Positions 14,204 to 16,915 of a DNA stretch of 16,915 nt are shown here, piece by piece; position 1 is the stretch's first letter, and every line of letters begins with the position of its first letter. The DNA is from Flavobacteriaceae bacterium UBA7446. Its GTDB lineage: Bacteria > Bacteroidota > Bacteroidia > Flavobacteriales > Flavobacteriaceae. The stretch is from the NCBI GenBank assembly GCA_002478685.1, contig DLPY01000051.1:1-16915 (forward strand), written 5' to 3'. The notes beneath the pieces were generated by a model. It was not told the origin of the DNA, searched no databases, and saw only the letters and a list, made by a program, of their open reading frames with translations. The translations under genes were made by a program, and so were the position numbers.

Positions 14204-15569
14204 AGATCAAGCCTTACTAGAGGCATTACAGAAGAGCTATAGCGACATTATAGCTACTCCAAAAGAATTATCCTATCAACAAATACGAACGCTGAGTGCT
14301 AAACACATGCAAAAGGCATTTTCTTCAGTTCAAGTTGAAATTAAGGGTACGGAAAACCTACCATCCGAACAAGGGGCCATTTTTATTTATAACCACCTTC
14401 ACAACCATCCTTTTTTTACAGTTGCTAAAGATTTTCAAATTACATTAGATAGTCATTTTATTAGCAGTGTAATTTTAGAAAGATACTATAAAAACCCAGG
14501 CACAAGAGTGGTCCGATATGCATTGCCAGATGAAGAAAATCATAAACAGTATTACGATAAGTTTCAGTACATCCGTGTGTATGCAAAAAATTACATCCCC
14601 CCAGGGCTTACGAAGGAGCAAATAAAAAAAGTAAATAAGCAATTTTATCTTCAAGCTACAGAAGTGTTAGAAAGCAACACTAATTTGGTGTTTAGCCCAG
14701 AAGGTTCTTCCTACTATACAGTAGCCTCACCAGGACCTTTTCTCAAAGGGATATTTAAATTTGCGAGCAATCAAAAGCAACAGCCACTAATTGTTCCCAT
14801 TGTGATTGCAAACTTTGATAGACTTCCTTCAGAAGCCCCGTTTAAATGCCAAATTATGCCGCCTTTTAGAATGCGTGATTTTGGTGTATACAATGCTGAT
14901 AGCGAAGACTTCAGTGGAGCTGTTGAAACTATAAATCAAAATTTTAAAAAATGGGTTTTAGAGCTGTCCAAAGAAGATAAAAACTTTGAACGTGAGATAG
15001 CAGTCCTAAATAGACGCATACACCAAAAAAAGAATAAAAAAGATCTTTTGGTTTTTTACGGCAGCTCAACAATACGTTTGTGGAAAAACATCGATCGTGA
15101 TTTCCCAATATGGAACACACTTAACTTAGGATTTGGAGGTGCGTTCATACACTCATTAAGCGATTATTTTGAAACACTATTTCATGACCTAGAGCCAACA
15201 GCAATTGTGCTTTATCTTGGCGGTAATGACCTAACTCTGGGTTATAGTGCCAAAAAAATCACAGAAGAAATTCTTATTTTTTTTAAAAAAATAAACACAA
15301 AATTTCCAAAAACAAAAATCTATAACTTATCGATTAAACCCTCTTTAGAACGCGAACACGAATTGACCAAAATCATGGAAATTAATGCGTGTTTAAAAGA
15401 AAAATCGACCCATTTACCATATTTATTCCAAATTGATTTTTATCACCAAATGATCCATGACAATCGCATTAGAAAAGAACTTTTTCTCCAAGATGGGCTT
15501 CATCTTAACCTTTATGGATACAAAGTACTCAAACACGCTATTGAAGAGCAGCTACATCAACACACTTAA
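14196..15569 (+). CDS. PlsC-like acyltransferase fused to an SGNH/GDSL hydrolase
   Basis: This 457-residue protein has two domains and no signal peptide or clear membrane helix. Residues about 30-260 resemble lysophospholipid (PlsC/LPLAT) acyltransferases: strand GAIFIYNHLHNHP (60-72) at the catalytic block, FSPEGSS (166-172) equivalent to the FPEGT acceptor block, and PLIVPIVIANF (197-207). The usual HxxxxD aspartate is not in place. Residues about 283-455 are an SGNH hydrolase. The GDS block reads FYGSS (287-291; Ser291 nucleophile), with GFGG (313-316) as block II. LGGND (341-345) carries Asn344, and DGLHLN (433-438) carries Asp433 and His436. It might transfer acyl groups to or from lipid or sugar, but the substrate is unknown. 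I chose the ATG at 14196, which overlaps the OtsA-OtsB stop by 8 bp; a TTG at 14184 is in frame. Its stop overlaps the convergent aconitase stop. Confidence 0.82.
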   Translation: MDKDQALLEALQKSYSDIIATPKELSYQQIRTLSAKHMQKAFSSVQVEIKGTENLPSEQGAIFIYNHLHNHPFFTVAKDFQITLDSHFISSVILERYYKNPGTRVVRYALPDEENHKQYYDKFQYIRVYAKNYIPPGLTKEQIKKVNKQFYLQATEVLESNTNLVFSPEGSSYYTVASPGPFLKGIFKFASNQKQQPLIVPIVIANFDRLPSEAPFKCQIMPPFRMRDFGVYNADSEDFSGAVETINQNFKKWVLELSKEDKNFEREIAVLNRRIHQKKNKKDLLVFYGSSTIRLWKNIDRDFPIWNTLNLGFGGAFIHSLSDYFETLFHDLEPTAIVLYLGGNDLTLGYSAKKITEEILIFFKKINTKFPKTKIYNLSIKPSLEREHELTKIMEINACLKEKSTHLPYLFQIDFYHQMIHDNRIRKELFLQDGLHLNLYGYKVLKHAIEEQLHQHT

Positions 15570-16915
15570 GTTGCGCTATTATTTTGCTGCTTAATAAGAT
15601 TCAGTGCTGAGCCGGCTTTAAACCATTCAATTTGAGTTTCGTTATAGGTGTGATTTGCCTTAATTGTATCCGTCGTGCCATCTGCATGAGTTACCTCAAT
15701 CGTAAGTGGCTTTCCAGCTGCAAATCCTTTAAGGTCAATAAAGTTAAACGTATCATCTTCTTGGATAAGGTCATAATCATGTTCGTTGGCAAATGTAATG
15801 CCTAACATGCCTTGTTTTTTCAAGTTTGTTTCATGAATACGCGCAAATGACTTTACCAAAACCACTTTTACGCCCAAATGACGTGGCTCCATAGCGGCGT
15901 GTTCACGCGAAGACCCTTCGCCGTAGTTATGGTCTCCCACAACTACGGTTTCAATGCTAACAGCTTTGTAGGCGCGTTGCACATCGGGCACGCCGCCGTA
16001 TTCGCCTGAAAGTTGATTTTTAACAAAATTTGTTTGTTGATTAAAGGCATTTACTGCTCCAATCAAACAATTGTTAGAGATGTTATCCAAATGCCCTCGA
16101 TACCGCAACCATGAACCTGCCATAGAAATATGGTCAGTAGTGCATTTTCCTTGCACTTTAATAAGCAGTTTTGCTCCTGTTAGGTTTTCGCCATTCCAAG
16201 GCGCAAAAGGCGTTAGCAATTGAAGTCGTTCAGAATCATCATTAACAACCACATTTACCCCAGACCCATCTTCTTCGGGAGCCAAATAGCCGTTGTCTTT
16301 GACATCAAATCCTTTGGGTGGTAATTCCCACCCAGTTGGCTCGTCTAGCTTTACTTCCTCTCCATTCTCGTTAATAAGCGTATCGCTCATTGGATTAAAA
16401 TCCAATCGTCCAGCAATAGCTATTGCAGCTGTAATTTCTGGAGAGGCTACAAAAGCATGCGTGTTTGGATTACCATCTGCACGTTTGGCAAAGTTCCTGT
16501 TAAAGGAATGTACAATGCTATTTTTAGGTGCATTTTTAGGGTCGTTATAGCGAGCCCATTGCCCGATACAAGGACCACATGCATTGGTGAAAATTTTTGC
16601 ATCCAAATTTTCAAAAACTTCAAGGATTCCATCACGCTCAGCCGTATAACGCACTTGTTCAGATCCCGGGTTAATTCCAAACTCAGCCTTAGTTTTTAAT
16701 CCTTTATCTATGGCTTGTTGTGCGATTGAGGATGCTCTTGATAAATCTTCATATGATGAGTTCGTACATGAACCAATAAGCCCCCATTCAACTTCGATTG
16801 GCCAATCGTTTTTTGTTGCTTTTACACCCATTTCAGAAACGGGCGTTGCCAAATCGGGAGTAAATGGTCCATTTATGTGAGGTGAAAGTGTACTTAAATC
16901 AATTTCAATAACTTG
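15566..16915 (-). CDS. acnA: Aconitate hydratase, mitochondrial type (C-terminal part; 5' end outside window)
   Basis: This TCA-cycle enzyme interconverts citrate and isocitrate with a [4Fe-4S] cluster. About 449 codons are present, and the frame stays open to the right edge, where the peptide reads EIDLSTLSPHINGPFTPDLATP. All three cluster cysteines are seen: one in GSCTNSS and two in NACGPCIGQW. Their spacing, 63 and then 3 residues, is the same as in mitochondrial aconitase. The swivel domain carries GDHNYGEGSSREHAAMEPRHLG with the catalytic Ser/Arg region. The overall type is the ACO2-like enzyme common in Bacteroidetes, not AcnB; the symbol acnA is used loosely. The apparent start at 16852 is an internal TTG (Leu) codon. 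The stop overlaps the convergent acyltransferase/SGNH gene by TTAA. Confidence 0.96.
   Translation of the reverse strand, partial: QVIEIDLSTLSPHINGPFTPDLATPVSEMGVKATKNDWPIEVEWGLIGSCTNSSYEDLSRASSIAQQAIDKGLKTKAEFGINPGSEQVRYTAERDGILEVFENLDAKIFTNACGPCIGQWARYNDPKNAPKNSIVHSFNRNFAKRADGNPNTHAFVASPEITAAIAIAGRLDFNPMSDTLINENGEEVKLDEPTGWELPPKGFDVKDNGYLAPEEDGSGVNVVVNDDSERLQLLTPFAPWNGENLTGAKLLIKVQGKCTTDHISMAGSWLRYRGHLDNISNNCLIGAVNAFNQQTNFVKNQLSGEYGGVPDVQRAYKAVSIETVVVGDHNYGEGSSREHAAMEPRHLGVKVVLVKSFARIHETNLKKQGMLGITFANEHDYDLIQEDDTFNFIDLKGFAAGKPLTIEVTHADGTTDTIKANHTYNETQIEWFKAGSALNLIKQQNNSAT

Noticed and set aside
16850..16852. Start of aconitase at 16852
   Set aside because: It is a TTG leucine codon inside PDLATP; the reading frame and clear aconitase sequence continue to the window edge, so the gene is partial and not short.

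Overview
This 16.9 kb window looks like chromosomal DNA from a member of the Flavobacteriaceae (Bacteroidetes). Four things support that. The DNA is AT-rich. Several start codons follow a TANNTTTG-type -7 box, which is the Bacteroidetes promoter element, and no strong Shine-Dalgarno sequences are evident. The order glycosyltransferase family 9 / DUF4254 / DUF6341 / purD is one I know from flavobacterial chromosomes. The aconitase at the right edge is the mitochondrial-type enzyme usual in this phylum. Genus cannot be read from the window. I see no phage, IS element, CRISPR array, rRNA or tRNA.

Left part (1-7.5 kb), a housekeeping and accessory mosaic. The 5' end of a heptosyltransferase-like gene overlaps the stop of a DUF4254 gene. 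A small DUF6341 membrane protein gene diverges from these and converges on purD (purine synthesis). Next are an NTF2-like lipoprotein gene and a PHB-depolymerase-family esterase lipoprotein gene that converge on one hairpin terminator. A 454-bp gene-poor spacer follows. A tight three-gene minus-strand operon then encodes a flavodoxin-fold NAD(P)H oxidoreductase, an exported SOUL heme-binding protein and a TrhA/hemolysin-III membrane protein, with a 17-bp inverted repeat in its promoter region. A secreted protein with two related halves and a DoxX-like membrane protein complete this part.

Middle (7.6-10.2 kb): two directly abutting genes encode a VWA (MIDAS) protein and a Mg-chelatase-I/MoxR-like AAA+ ATPase. 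This is a chaperone-like pair of unknown target. The ATPase has non-canonical Walker A and Walker B residues.

Right part (10.2-15.6 kb), a trehalose locus. A GH15 hydrolase gene (trehalase/glucoamylase type) diverges, across only 36 bp, from a fused OtsA-OtsB trehalose-6-phosphate synthase/phosphatase. OtsA-OtsB is translationally coupled to a two-domain protein with a PlsC-like acyltransferase half and an SGNH/GDSL hydrolase half. The acyl-transfer/acyl-hydrolysis fusion in a trehalose operon is the most unusual feature of the window and suggests, without proving, acyl chemistry linked to trehalose. The window ends inside the C-terminal two-thirds of aconitase. Gene packing is tight: three convergent gene pairs overlap at their stop codons, two of them through a shared TTAA.
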